Of a DNA stretch of 9,547 nt, positions 1 to 6,514 are shown piece after piece; position 1 is the first letter of the stretch; every line of letters starts with the position of its first letter. The stretch is from an uncultured Collinsella sp. (GTDB lineage Bacteria > Actinomycetota > Coriobacteriia > Coriobacteriales > Coriobacteriaceae). Both the position numbers and the translations under genes were made by a program. The stretch is from contig URTB01000035.1 in assembly GCA_900550595.1 (NCBI GenBank), positions 1 to 9,547 on the forward strand, read 5' to 3'. The notes below the pieces were generated by a model, which was not told the origin of the DNA, made no database searches, and worked only from the letters and a program-made list of their open reading frames with translations.

Positions 1-52
1 GGCCCTTGCGGCGTAGTCGCTATTTATTCAGTCCAAGTTTCGGGGCGCAGTT

Positions 53-76
53 CACAGGCACCTTCGTGGTGGTTTT
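53..76. repeat. Possible small intergenic palindromic element
   Basis: CACC (59-62) and GGTG (68-71) flank TTCGT, and on the plus strand the hairpin is followed by GTTTT. The phrase ACAGGCACCTTCGTGGTGG resembles short dispersed intergenic elements that I recall from other bacterial genomes; this comes from memory and was not searched. It overlaps the acetyltransferase stop codon. The rest of 1-74 shows no gene start, promoter or minus-strand terminator. Confidence 0.25.
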
Positions 77-656
77 AGGCGAGGAGGTCGGGGAACCAGG
101 TTGGCTTGGGTTGGTTGGGCGTGCGCTCGGCCAGGACCAACTCCATCCAGCACATGTCGTACCAGCGGCCGAACTTTTGGGCGCAGCGATCGAAGGCGCC
201 CACCAGGCGATATCCCATATGGGCATGGAAATCCTGGCTGTTGTGCGTCAGGTACTCATCGTCCTTATCGTGCGGCACGGCAATGAGCGCGCACATGTTG
301 GTGATGCCCATCGCGATCAGACATTGCTTGAGCGCATCGTGCAACTTGCGGCCCAGCCCGCCGTGACGCACGTCGCGCGCCAGGTAGATCGACGTCTCAA
401 CCGACCAGTCGTATGCCTCGCGGCTGTTGAGCGGACTCACATAGGCATAGCCTACCGGACGCCCGTCCAGCTCCATCACCAGATACGGATAGCGCTTGAG
501 CGTGCGCTCGATGCGCCCGGTGAACTCCTCAACGCTCGGCACCTCATATTCGCAGGTAATCGCCGTCTGGCGCACATACGGCTCATAGATGGCAAGCAAC
601 GCCGGCGCATCATCGGGCGTCGCCAGGCGAATCGTCGGCTCGGACATCTCGGTCAT
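75..656 (-). CDS. GNAT-family N-acetyltransferase, phosphinothricin acetyltransferase (PAT/bar) type
   Basis: A 193-residue protein of the usual length for this family, which transfers acetyl from acetyl-CoA to a primary amine of a small molecule in the cytoplasm. The N-terminus (about residues 7-30) has the typical opening IRLATPDDAPALLAIYEPYV. The acetyl-CoA pyrophosphate loop is RHGGLG at residues 97-102, at the end of the central strand YLARDV. The late family block FHAHMGYR (143-150) is followed by KFGRWYDMCWME (161-172), which matches the PAT layout in which FxxxGY is followed by GxWxD. The start at 656 is an ATG with AGAAGGG (661-667) four bases upstream; a second ATG at 647 has no comparable site. 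The stop is TAA at 75-77. The gene lies just after the aldolase terminator and has its own promoter candidate at 723-751. The family acetylates methionine sulfoximine, phosphinothricin and related amino acids in other bacteria; the true substrate cannot be read here. Confidence 0.93.
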   Translation of the reverse strand: MTEMSEPTIRLATPDDAPALLAIYEPYVRQTAITCEYEVPSVEEFTGRIERTLKRYPYLVMELDGRPVGYAYVSPLNSREAYDWSVETSIYLARDVRHGGLGRKLHDALKQCLIAMGITNMCALIAVPHDKDDEYLTHNSQDFHAHMGYRLVGAFDRCAQKFGRWYDMCWMELVLAERTPNQPKPTWFPDLLA

Positions 657-670
657 ACAACCCTTCTCCC

Positions 671-715
671 CAAAAGCAAAGGCCGCCCTGCGCCAAGCTC
701 AGGCGCAGGGCGGCC
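671..715 (-). terminator. Rho-independent terminator of the aldolase gene, also in the acetyltransferase leader
   Basis: The arms 681-694 and 702-715 are perfectly complementary over 14 bp, almost all G-C, with a 7-base loop (695-701). Read on the minus strand the hairpin is followed by TTTGCTTTTG (671-680), an interrupted T tract. It starts 18 bases after the aldolase stop codon and ends about 15 bases before the start codon of the acetyltransferase. It should end the mfd-PAP2-aldolase transcript. Confidence 0.9.
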
Positions 716-722
716 CCTCGTC

Positions 723-751
723 ATTACATCAGGCTACAGGACAGCCGCCAA
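723..751 (-). promoter_or_regulatory. Candidate sigma-70 type promoter for the acetyltransferase gene
   Basis: On the minus strand a -35 box TTGGCG (746-751, 4 of 6 to consensus) and a -10 box TGTAAT (723-728, 5 of 6) are separated by exactly 17 bases. The -35 box lies inside the last codons of the aldolase gene. The predicted start of transcription is near 716, so the RNA would begin directly with the terminator hairpin at 681-715. It is the best promoter-like pair I found in the intergenic gaps. It was found by eye and is unproven. Confidence 0.5.
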
Positions 752-1759
752 CGCGTCGATATCCTCCCGCGTCGTGGCCCAGCTGGTGCAAAAACGCACC
801 ACCGTGTGGGTTTCGTCGTACTTTTCCCAGTACTCGATCGCCGCATGCTCGCGAATGCGGGCCATGTCCTCGTTGGGCAGAATCACGAACTGCTGGTTGG
901 TCGGCGTCTCCAAGAAGAACTGGTAGCCGCGCTCGTGCAGCACGCGACGAAGCGCCTGAGCAGTCTCAATCGCCTGGCGACCAATCTCAAAATACAGGCC
1001 ATCGGTAAAGAGCGCCTCAAACTGCACACCCGTCAGGCGGCCCTTGGCGAGCAGTGCGCCATGCTGCTTAATACGCGGAATGGGGTGCGCCGGAGCGCGC
1101 ATGCCGCAGAACACCACGGCCTCGCCGCAGAGCGCGCCGCACTTGGTGCCGCCGATGTAGAACACGTCACACAGCTGCGCCAGCTCGGGCAGGGTAATGT
1201 CGCACTCATCGGCCGCCAGCGCATAGGCCAGGCGGGCGCCATCCACAAACAGCGGAATCTCGCGCTTCTGGCACACCGCGTGAATCGCCGCGAGCTCGGC
1301 CTTGGAGTACAGCGTGCCGTACTCGGTCGATAGGCTCACATACACGGCACCCGGGAACACCGTGTGCTCGTAGCTCTCGTTTTCGTAGAACACCTGGATA
1401 TAGTTCTCGAGGTCCTCGGCGTGCATCTTGCCCTCGTAGCCGGGGATGGTGAGCACCTTGTGGCCGCCAAACTCGATAGCGCCCGCCTCATGGCAGGCGA
1501 CGTGGCCAGTCTCAGCAGCAACGACGCCCTCGTACGGCGCGAGCAGCATGTCGATCACCGTCGCGTTGGCCTGCGTGCCGCCCACCAGAAAAAACACGTC
1601 GGCATCGGGGGCCTGACAGGCCTCGCGGATAAGCTGCTTGGCACGCTCGGTGTGCGCATCGGTACCGTAGCCGGGCTGCGGCTCCATATTGGTGTCGACG
1701 AGCGCCTGCAGCACTGCCGGATGTGCGCCGTGGGAATAGTCGTTGTTAAACGCGAGCAT
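734..1759 (-). CDS. PLP-dependent threonine aldolase / beta-eliminating lyase family protein
   Basis: A 341-residue fold-type I PLP enzyme, close to the usual length of low-specificity L-threonine aldolases, which cleave threonine or allo-threonine to glycine and acetaldehyde in the cytoplasm. It opens with FNNDYSHGAHPAVLQAL (4-20), the family's substrate-side loop. VGGTQAN (59-65) is the cofactor phosphate region, and TGHVACHEAGAIE (84-96) carries the histidine (H86) that stacks on the PLP ring. VDGARL (172-177) gives the aspartate (D173) that holds the pyridine nitrogen and a conserved arginine (R176). The Schiff-base lysine is K206 in GGTKCGAL. The start is the ATG at 1759 with GAGAGGA five bases upstream; a TTG 39 bases earlier has no such support. 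The gene follows the PAP2 gene by 45 bases with no terminator between, so it is probably cotranscribed. Stereospecificity, and whether threonine is the real substrate, cannot be told from sequence; other amino-acid lyases share this fold. Confidence 0.9.
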   Translation of the reverse strand: MLAFNNDYSHGAHPAVLQALVDTNMEPQPGYGTDAHTERAKQLIREACQAPDADVFFLVGGTQANATVIDMLLAPYEGVVAAETGHVACHEAGAIEFGGHKVLTIPGYEGKMHAEDLENYIQVFYENESYEHTVFPGAVYVSLSTEYGTLYSKAELAAIHAVCQKREIPLFVDGARLAYALAADECDITLPELAQLCDVFYIGGTKCGALCGEAVVFCGMRAPAHPIPRIKQHGALLAKGRLTGVQFEALFTDGLYFEIGRQAIETAQALRRVLHERGYQFFLETPTNQQFVILPNEDMARIREHAAIEYWEKYDETHTVVRFCTSWATTREDIDALAAVL

Positions 1760-1764
1760 GGCAA

Positions 1765-1771
1765 TCCTCTC
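1765..1771 (-). promoter_or_regulatory. Ribosome binding site setting the aldolase start
   Basis: GAGAGGA on the minus strand, five bases before the ATG at 1759. It favours this start over the in-frame TTG at 1798. Confidence 0.75.
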
Positions 1772-1804
1772 TAGCCGGGCACGAGCCCGATGATTCAAAC
1801 GGGG

Positions 1805-2668
1805 CTATTGTACGCCGTTGGGATAGGCAATGCGCGCGGCAAGGCACTCAAGCGCCAGCACCAGGGCAAAGCCGCAGCTCACGTCACTCAAAAAGTGAGC
1901 TCCGATCACGATACGGCCAAAGGCGACGAGTGCCGAGACCACAGCCGCCGTCCAAAAGACCACGCGGCGATGCGAAGGTTTTTCCTTAAAGGCCGCCGCG
2001 GGAAGCCCGGCGAGCATGAGGCCGATCGCCGCATGCGCGGTGTGGCCGCTCGCGAACGACTTGAACCCGTCCTTGATCACGCCGGCGGCGATATAGGTCC
2101 ACTTGTCGGGATTGCCGATCACCCACCACGGCTGAAAATCGAGCCCCGGCGTGACCTCGATCACGCGCATGCGCGGGCGCGACCACAGTGGCTTGACGAT
2201 CACGTTGAGGATAATGGCCTGAGCGACCCACACGGCAAGTACCATCAACGCCCAGCGCGTAAGCTCGTCGGGCGCGGTGTCGCGCGTAAGGCGATAGGCA
2301 ATAACGTTAACCGCAACGACCAGCACAAACGTCAGCACCAGCTGAAACGCGATGAGCTTGCCGCCGATGCGCAGCGATCCGATAATCTCGTAGCTGACCA
2401 GACCCACGTTGATCAAAACGCCCAGCGCAGCGAGCCATTTGCTCCCCCTGGAATCGGGGCGTGCCGAGCGCACGAGCATAACGCCCGCGATGCTCGCCGT
2501 CAGCTCGAACGGCAGCTCGCCGGCCGCCTCGACAAAGCGACCGTACATGCTGCCGATGTTGAACAGCGCGCTCGAAATCTGATAGTCGAAGAAACTGCCC
2601 ACGCCCAGACAAAGACACAGGACAACCGCGATAATGGCGACGTCTTTCTTATAGATGTATCCGAACAT
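1805..2668 (-). CDS. PAP2-family membrane phosphatase
   Basis: A 287-residue integral membrane protein of the phosphatidic acid phosphatase type 2 family, which removes phosphate from lipid phosphates or diphosphates at the membrane. The three catalytic motifs are all present with small changes. Motif 1 is KPLWSRPRM (159-167), with lysine and arginine kept but Met in place of the last Pro. Motif 2 is ASGH (206-209), with the usual Pro replaced by Ala and the general-acid His kept. Motif 3 is R252...H258...D262 in GRIVIGAHFLSD, with the nucleophile His present. Hydrophobic stretches near residues 11-27, 80-97, 104-125, 139-158, 211-226, 238-256 and 263-280 look like membrane spans. The start is the ATG at 2668 with AAAGGAAA just upstream; the longer frame starting at 2725 is unsupported. 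It lies 56 bases after mfd with no terminator between. Undecaprenyl-diphosphate or phosphatidylglycerophosphate are possible substrates, but neither can be chosen. Confidence 0.93.
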   Translation of the reverse strand: MFGYIYKKDVAIIAVVLCLCLGVGSFFDYQISSALFNIGSMYGRFVEAAGELPFELTASIAGVMLVRSARPDSRGSKWLAALGVLINVGLVSYEIIGSLRIGGKLIAFQLVLTFVLVVAVNVIAYRLTRDTAPDELTRWALMVLAVWVAQAIILNVIVKPLWSRPRMRVIEVTPGLDFQPWWVIGNPDKWTYIAAGVIKDGFKSFASGHTAHAAIGLMLAGLPAAAFKEKPSHRRVVFWTAAVVSALVAFGRIVIGAHFLSDVSCGFALVLALECLAARIAYPNGVQ

Positions 2669-2670
2669 GC

Positions 2671-2678
2671 TTTCCTTT
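2671..2678 (-). promoter_or_regulatory. Ribosome binding site setting the PAP2 phosphatase start
   Basis: AAAGGAAA on the minus strand, two bases before the ATG at 2668, with the AGGA core about five bases away. The surrounding CGAAAGGAA is the same as before the ABC transporter start. Confidence 0.7.
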
Positions 2679-2724
2679 CGATGGAACCAGAGTGCCCAAA
2701 TGGGGCGTTTGCAGCGTCGACCCA

Positions 2725-5700
2725 TTAATCATCGTCGGACGCGCCCAGCTGCTGCAGCAGCATGAGCGCCGCGGCCACGGGGCCGGTGCCGTCGTTGGCA
2801 TCGAGGCCGCGACCCAGGCCGCTGCCTGCGCCGGCGCCCGCCTTGTAGGGCACCGACAGCTTGCGGCTCTTGGGGAAGTTCACCGCGCCATAGCGGGTCT
2901 TAAGCTCAAAGGCCACCTTCTTGGGCACGTCGACGCCCAAAAACGTGATGCGACCGCCGCTGAGCGTGACGCTCTCGAGTCCCAGGCGCTCGCCGCGAAT
3001 GCGGATGCGTGCGCGATTGAACAGGTTGAGTCCCGCCAACGGCAGTTCGCCATGCGCAGCCTCGGTCTCTTCCTGCACCTCATCGATGCTCTCCAGGTCC
3101 TCGGCCGCTGCGAGCTTACGGTACACGAGCACGCGCTGATCCACCGCCGGCAGGTACTCCTCGGACAAGAAGTAATCGGCCGGCAGGTTAATACCCACGC
3201 TCGCCGCCTCCACGCCGGCGTCGTCATCGCCGCGTGCCTCGGCCACTGCCTGGCCCAACATCTGCGTAAACAGGTCAAAGCCCACGCTCGACAGGTTGCC
3301 GTGCTGCTCGGCGCCCATAAGCGAGCCGGCGCCGCGAATCTCCAGGTCGCGCATGGCGATGCGCATGCCGCTGCCCAGGTCCTGGAACTCGGAAAGTGCA
3401 GTCAGGCGCGCCGTGGCCTCCTCGGTGAGAGGCAGCTCACCCGGGAACATAAAGTACGCGTAGGCCTGCGTGGCAGAGCGGCCCACACGGCCCTTGAGCT
3501 GGTAGAGCTGCGCCAGGCCAAGGCGCTGCGAGTCCTCGATGATCAGCGTGTTGGCGGTCGCGTTGTCGATGCCGCTCTCCACGATGGTCGTGGCGATGAG
3601 CACGTCGATCTTTTTGGTCGCGAACTCGATCATCACGTCCTCGACCTCGCGCGGGCTCATCTTGCCGTGCGCCACGCCCACGCGCGCCTCGGGCGCGGCC
3701 TCGTGCACGCGTGCCACGGCGTCGTCGATGGTCTTGACGCGGTTGGACACGTAGTACACCTGACCGCCGCGACCCACCTCTAGGCGAATCGCCGCGCTCA
3801 CCACATCGGGGTCGTACTCCCCCACGTGCACGATCACGGGACGGCGCCCGGTCGGCGGCGTGGTGATCAGGCTCATGTCGCGCACGCCGCTCGTGGCCAT
3901 CTGCATGGTTCGCGGAATAGGCGTTGCCGAAAGCGTGAGCACGTCAATCTGCTCGCGCAGGTTCTTGAGCTGCTCCTTGTGCTGCACACCAAAGCGCTGT
4001 TCCTCGTCGATAATCACCAGGCCCAGGTTCTTGGGGTTCACATCGGCCGAAAGTAAGCGATGTGTGCCGATCAGCACGTCGATTGTGCCCTCGGCAAACG
4101 CCTTGAGTGCGCGCTTTTGCTGCGCCGGCGTACGGAAGCGGCTGAGCACCTCGACCTCAAGGCCAAACGGGGCAAAGCGCTCAAAGAACGTCTCGTAGTG
4201 CTGCTGGGCCAGAATGGTCGTGGGGCAGAGCACCATGACCTGGCGGCCGGAGTCCACACACTTAAACGCCGCGCGCAGAGCGACCTCGGTCTTGCCAAAG
4301 CCCACATCGCCGCACAGCAGGCGGTCCATGGGCTTGGGCGCCTCCATGTCGGCCTTAATGTCAGCAATGGCCTCCAGCTGGTCGCTCGTCTCGTCGTAAG
4401 GAAAGCTCTGCTCCATCTCGATCTGCTCGGGCGTGTCGGGTGGGCAGGCGATACCGGTAATCGAAGAGCGGCGCGTATACAGATCGACCAGGTCAAACGC
4501 CAGCTTTTTGGCGTTCTTGCGCGCCTTGTTGGTGGCCCGCGTCCAGTCGGCGGTGTTGAGCCTGGTCAGGCGCGGCTTGTCGCCGTCGGGGCCAACATAG
4601 CGTGTGATGCGGTCGACCTGCTCCAACGGCACGTAGAGCTTGTCGCCGTCGGCATATTCCAGCAAAAAGTAATCGCGCTCCTTGCCGCCCACTTCCTGGC
4701 GCGCGATCTCGCTAAAGAGCGCGATGCCGTGGGTAGCGTGCACCACGTAGTCGCCCGGCTTAAACGGGAAGGTGATCTGCGTAATATCCACCTTGCGGCG
4801 GCTGCGCGCGCGGTTGGCGTCCATGCGGGCGTTGAGGTCGGCGATTGAGAACACGGCCAGGTTGGCATCGGGCACCACCACGCCCTGCGGCAGAGCGGCA
4901 TCGACAAAGGTTACGCGTCCGCGCGAGATGGTGGGCACGGCGGCACCGGCGGCAGCCTGGGCGGCACCCGCCTCGAGCGAGCGGTCGTTGAGCGCATCGG
5001 CGCGGCGCTCGCGAATGGAGGCATGAGCCTCCTGGCGGGCGGCACGGTCGGCAGAATCCGCCGCCGCCACGCGCACACGATCGCCGATAACGCCGGCGTT
5101 TTCGGGCGCGGCCGTCAACGACTCCTCAAAGGTAATGCCCTCGTCGCCAAAGGTGAGCTCCATCGACTCGCGCGCACCGCGGTCGGGGATGGCAAACACG
5201 CAGGCATAGCGCTTGCCCATGACCTCCTGGATGCGCGTCATAAAACGGTTGTCCGAGCCTGCGATGGCCGGCTGCTCAATCTTGAGCTCGGCCGTCACCG
5301 CACCGCCGGCACGGATGAGGCTCACGTAGTTCAGGCGCTGCTGGGCACCAAAGTCGAGCTGCTGGGCGCGCACGTACAAGCCGTCCAGGCGATCGACCCC
5401 CGCCTCGCCGGCACGGGCCTCGATATCCTCGTAGGCGCGCAGGCAATCGTCGAACAGCGAGCGCGGCTCGGACAGCACCACGAGCGCCTTGTCGCTCACG
5501 TGCGCCAGCGGGCTCACGGTCTGGCCGTACATCACCGGCAAAAAGCGGTCGAGCTCGGGTGTGACGATGCGCGCATCCACCATCTCGAGCAGCGCCGCCA
5601 GTTTGCTGTCGTCCTGGCTGGCGCGGTAGAGCGCCACATTCATGTTGTGGACGGCCTCGTCGGTAAGCGCCAGCTCACGGCACGGGAAAATCTCGATACT

Positions 5701-6357
5701 GTCCTCGTTGCCGATGGTCTGCCCCGTTGAGCTCACCATGCGGCGGATGCGATCGATCTCGTCGCCGAAAAACTCAATGCGCACGGGCGCTTTTTCCTGC
5801 GCGGGGAACACCTCGACGGTGTCGCCGTGCACGCGGAACAGGCCGGGCGCGTCGGCGGCGCCGGCATTGGTGTAGCCCATGCCCACCAGGCGCTGCGGCA
5901 CCTCGTCAAAAGGAATCTCCTCACCCACCGCAAAAGTAGTGGACTCCCAGTAGCGGCTCTCGACCGGCGGCACACAGCGCAGCAACGCGCGGGCCGAGGC
6001 GACCATGATGCAGTTGTCCCCGCGCACGATGCGCCCGAGTGCCTCGCAGCGCTGCGCCACCACGGCATCGTCGGGCGCCTGCTCGCGCCACGGATAGTCC
6101 TTGCGCTCGGGAAAACGGCACACGTGTGCCAGGCCCACGTAAGCGGCAAAGCTGCGCGCGGCGCGATCGGCCGCGTCCTCGCCGCTCACAATGTAGACCG
6201 TGGGGCGCGGACGGCGCGCAAACTGGGCTGCCGCCATAAGCGTGCGGCCCGACTGCGACACGGCCAGCGTCACGTCCTCGCCGGCATCGAGTCCGGCCTC
6301 GACGGTCTGCAAGGCCTCGGCAGTGTAGAGCTGCGCGGCTATACGGTGAATGAGCAT
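2725..6357 (-). CDS. mfd: Transcription-repair coupling factor Mfd
   Basis: A 1210-residue cytoplasmic ATPase that pushes stalled RNA polymerase off damaged template strands and recruits UvrA for nucleotide excision repair. Domains run in the expected order. A UvrB-like module fills about residues 1-350. The RNA polymerase interaction domain begins at FKPGDYVVHATHGIALF (532-548). The RecG-like translocase has Walker A GDVGFGKT (683-690), motif II DEEQ (784-787), motif III SATPIPRT (810-817) and motif VI QLKGRVGRS (953-961). The TRG translocation region is about 995-1020 (GSGMRIAMRDLEIRGAGSL onward), followed by the C-terminal regulatory domain. The protein is somewhat longer than E. coli (1148) and B. 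subtilis (1177) Mfd because of an Ala-rich insert at about 428-475 and a Gly-rich acidic tail after 1171. The start is the ATG at 6357 with GGAGGAA upstream; the TTG at 6384 has no support. It probably heads an operon with the PAP2 and aldolase genes. Confidence 0.99.
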   Translation of the reverse strand: MLIHRIAAQLYTAEALQTVEAGLDAGEDVTLAVSQSGRTLMAAAQFARRPRPTVYIVSGEDAADRAARSFAAYVGLAHVCRFPERKDYPWREQAPDDAVVAQRCEALGRIVRGDNCIMVASARALLRCVPPVESRYWESTTFAVGEEIPFDEVPQRLVGMGYTNAGAADAPGLFRVHGDTVEVFPAQEKAPVRIEFFGDEIDRIRRMVSSTGQTIGNEDSIEIFPCRELALTDEAVHNMNVALYRASQDDSKLAALLEMVDARIVTPELDRFLPVMYGQTVSPLAHVSDKALVVLSEPRSLFDDCLRAYEDIEARAGEAGVDRLDGLYVRAQQLDFGAQQRLNYVSLIRAGGAVTAELKIEQPAIAGSDNRFMTRIQEVMGKRYACVFAIPDRGARESMELTFGDEGITFEESLTAAPENAGVIGDRVRVAAADSADRAARQEAHASIRERRADALNDRSLEAGAAQAAAGAAVPTISRGRVTFVDAALPQGVVVPDANLAVFSIADLNARMDANRARSRRKVDITQITFPFKPGDYVVHATHGIALFSEIARQEVGGKERDYFLLEYADGDKLYVPLEQVDRITRYVGPDGDKPRLTRLNTADWTRATNKARKNAKKLAFDLVDLYTRRSSITGIACPPDTPEQIEMEQSFPYDETSDQLEAIADIKADMEAPKPMDRLLCGDVGFGKTEVALRAAFKCVDSGRQVMVLCPTTILAQQHYETFFERFAPFGLEVEVLSRFRTPAQQKRALKAFAEGTIDVLIGTHRLLSADVNPKNLGLVIIDEEQRFGVQHKEQLKNLREQIDVLTLSATPIPRTMQMATSGVRDMSLITTPPTGRRPVIVHVGEYDPDVVSAAIRLEVGRGGQVYYVSNRVKTIDDAVARVHEAAPEARVGVAHGKMSPREVEDVMIEFATKKIDVLIATTIVESGIDNATANTLIIEDSQRLGLAQLYQLKGRVGRSATQAYAYFMFPGELPLTEEATARLTALSEFQDLGSGMRIAMRDLEIRGAGSLMGAEQHGNLSSVGFDLFTQMLGQAVAEARGDDDAGVEAASVGINLPADYFLSEEYLPAVDQRVLVYRKLAAAEDLESIDEVQEETEAAHGELPLAGLNLFNRARIRIRGERLGLESVTLSGGRITFLGVDVPKKVAFELKTRYGAVNFPKSRKLSVPYKAGAGAGSGLGRGLDANDGTGPVAAALMLLQQLGASDDD

Positions 6358-6361
6358 GCTG

Positions 6362-6368
6362 TTCCTCC
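6362..6368 (-). promoter_or_regulatory. Ribosome binding site of mfd
   Basis: GGAGGAA on the minus strand, four bases before the ATG at 6357, close to the ideal anti-Shine-Dalgarno match. It fixes the mfd start. It follows the hairpin at 6388-6410 after 19 bases. Confidence 0.85.
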
Positions 6369-6382
6369 GGCATTGCAACGCC

Positions 6383-6410
6383 AAAAGCCCGCCGGGGCAA
6401 GCTCGGCGGG
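6383..6410 (-). terminator. Terminator-like hairpin in the mfd leader
   Basis: Arms 6388-6394 and 6404-6410 pair over 7 G-C-only base pairs around a 9-base loop (6395-6403). On the minus strand the hairpin is followed by one C and then TTTT (6383-6386). It may be a second terminator for nth, or, if the mfd promoter lies upstream of it, an attenuator-like element in the mfd leader. No promoter can be seen between this hairpin and the mfd start codon. Confidence 0.6.
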
Positions 6411-6420
6411 TCGTACGTCA

Positions 6421-6466
6421 AATACATTGTCTGTCATGGTAGCGCATGAAGGGGACTCCGGCTCAA
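6421..6466 (-). promoter_or_regulatory. Weak promoter candidates for mfd
   Basis: Two poor minus-strand pairs lie in the nth-mfd gap: TTGAGC (6461-6466) with TACCAT (6436-6441), 19 bases apart, and TTCATG (6445-6450) with TGTATT (6421-6426), 18 bases apart. Each box matches consensus in only 3 or 4 of 6 positions. A promoter is expected in this gap because terminators separate nth from mfd, but I cannot choose between the pairs. Either would put the hairpin at 6388-6410 inside the leader RNA. Confidence 0.25.
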
Positions 6467-6484
6467 GGGCAAACCCAGCCCCGC

Positions 6485-6509
6485 AAAAAACGCCAGACGA
6501 AAATGCGTT
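6485..6509 (-). terminator. Probable terminator after nth
   Basis: On the minus strand AACGC (6505-6509) pairs with GCGTT (6489-6493) around an 11-base loop. The T run 6485-6490 overlaps the end of the 3' arm, leaving four T after the stem. It lies only 5 bases after the nth stop codon. The stem is short, so termination may be partial; a second hairpin follows at 6388-6410. Confidence 0.5.
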
Positions 6510-6514
6510 CCGCC

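Noticed and set aside
6..926. A 306-codon plus-strand open frame over the acetyltransferase and the end of the aldolase gene
   Set aside because: It reads across two real genes and a terminator hairpin, shows no recognisable domain, and has a composition typical of an antisense shadow.
1776..1789. A small hairpin (5-bp arms CGGGC/GCCCG) between the PAP2 and aldolase genes
   Set aside because: It is short and not followed by a T run on the minus strand, so it is not a terminator.
2694..2706. A GCCC/GGGC hairpin between mfd and the PAP2 gene
   Set aside because: It has only four base pairs and no T run; such pairs are common by chance at this base composition.
1790..3783. Two long plus-strand frames (1790-2728 and 2692-3783) opposite the PAP2 gene and the end of mfd
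   Set aside because: The minus-strand frames carry clear PAP2 and Mfd motifs; the plus-strand translations are low-complexity His/Arg/Ala-rich shadows.
6416..6421. A near-consensus -35 box TTGACG on the minus strand upstream of mfd
   Set aside because: The region 16-18 bases downstream is the G-C hairpin, with nothing like a -10 box.
6339..6437. A 32-codon upstream frame (MTDNVFDVRPAELAP...) covering the mfd leader hairpin and overlapping the mfd start out of frame
   Set aside because: There is no ribosome binding site before its ATG, and one candidate -10 box overlaps that ATG. Its codons show no regulatory run. A leader peptide cannot be excluded but is not supported.
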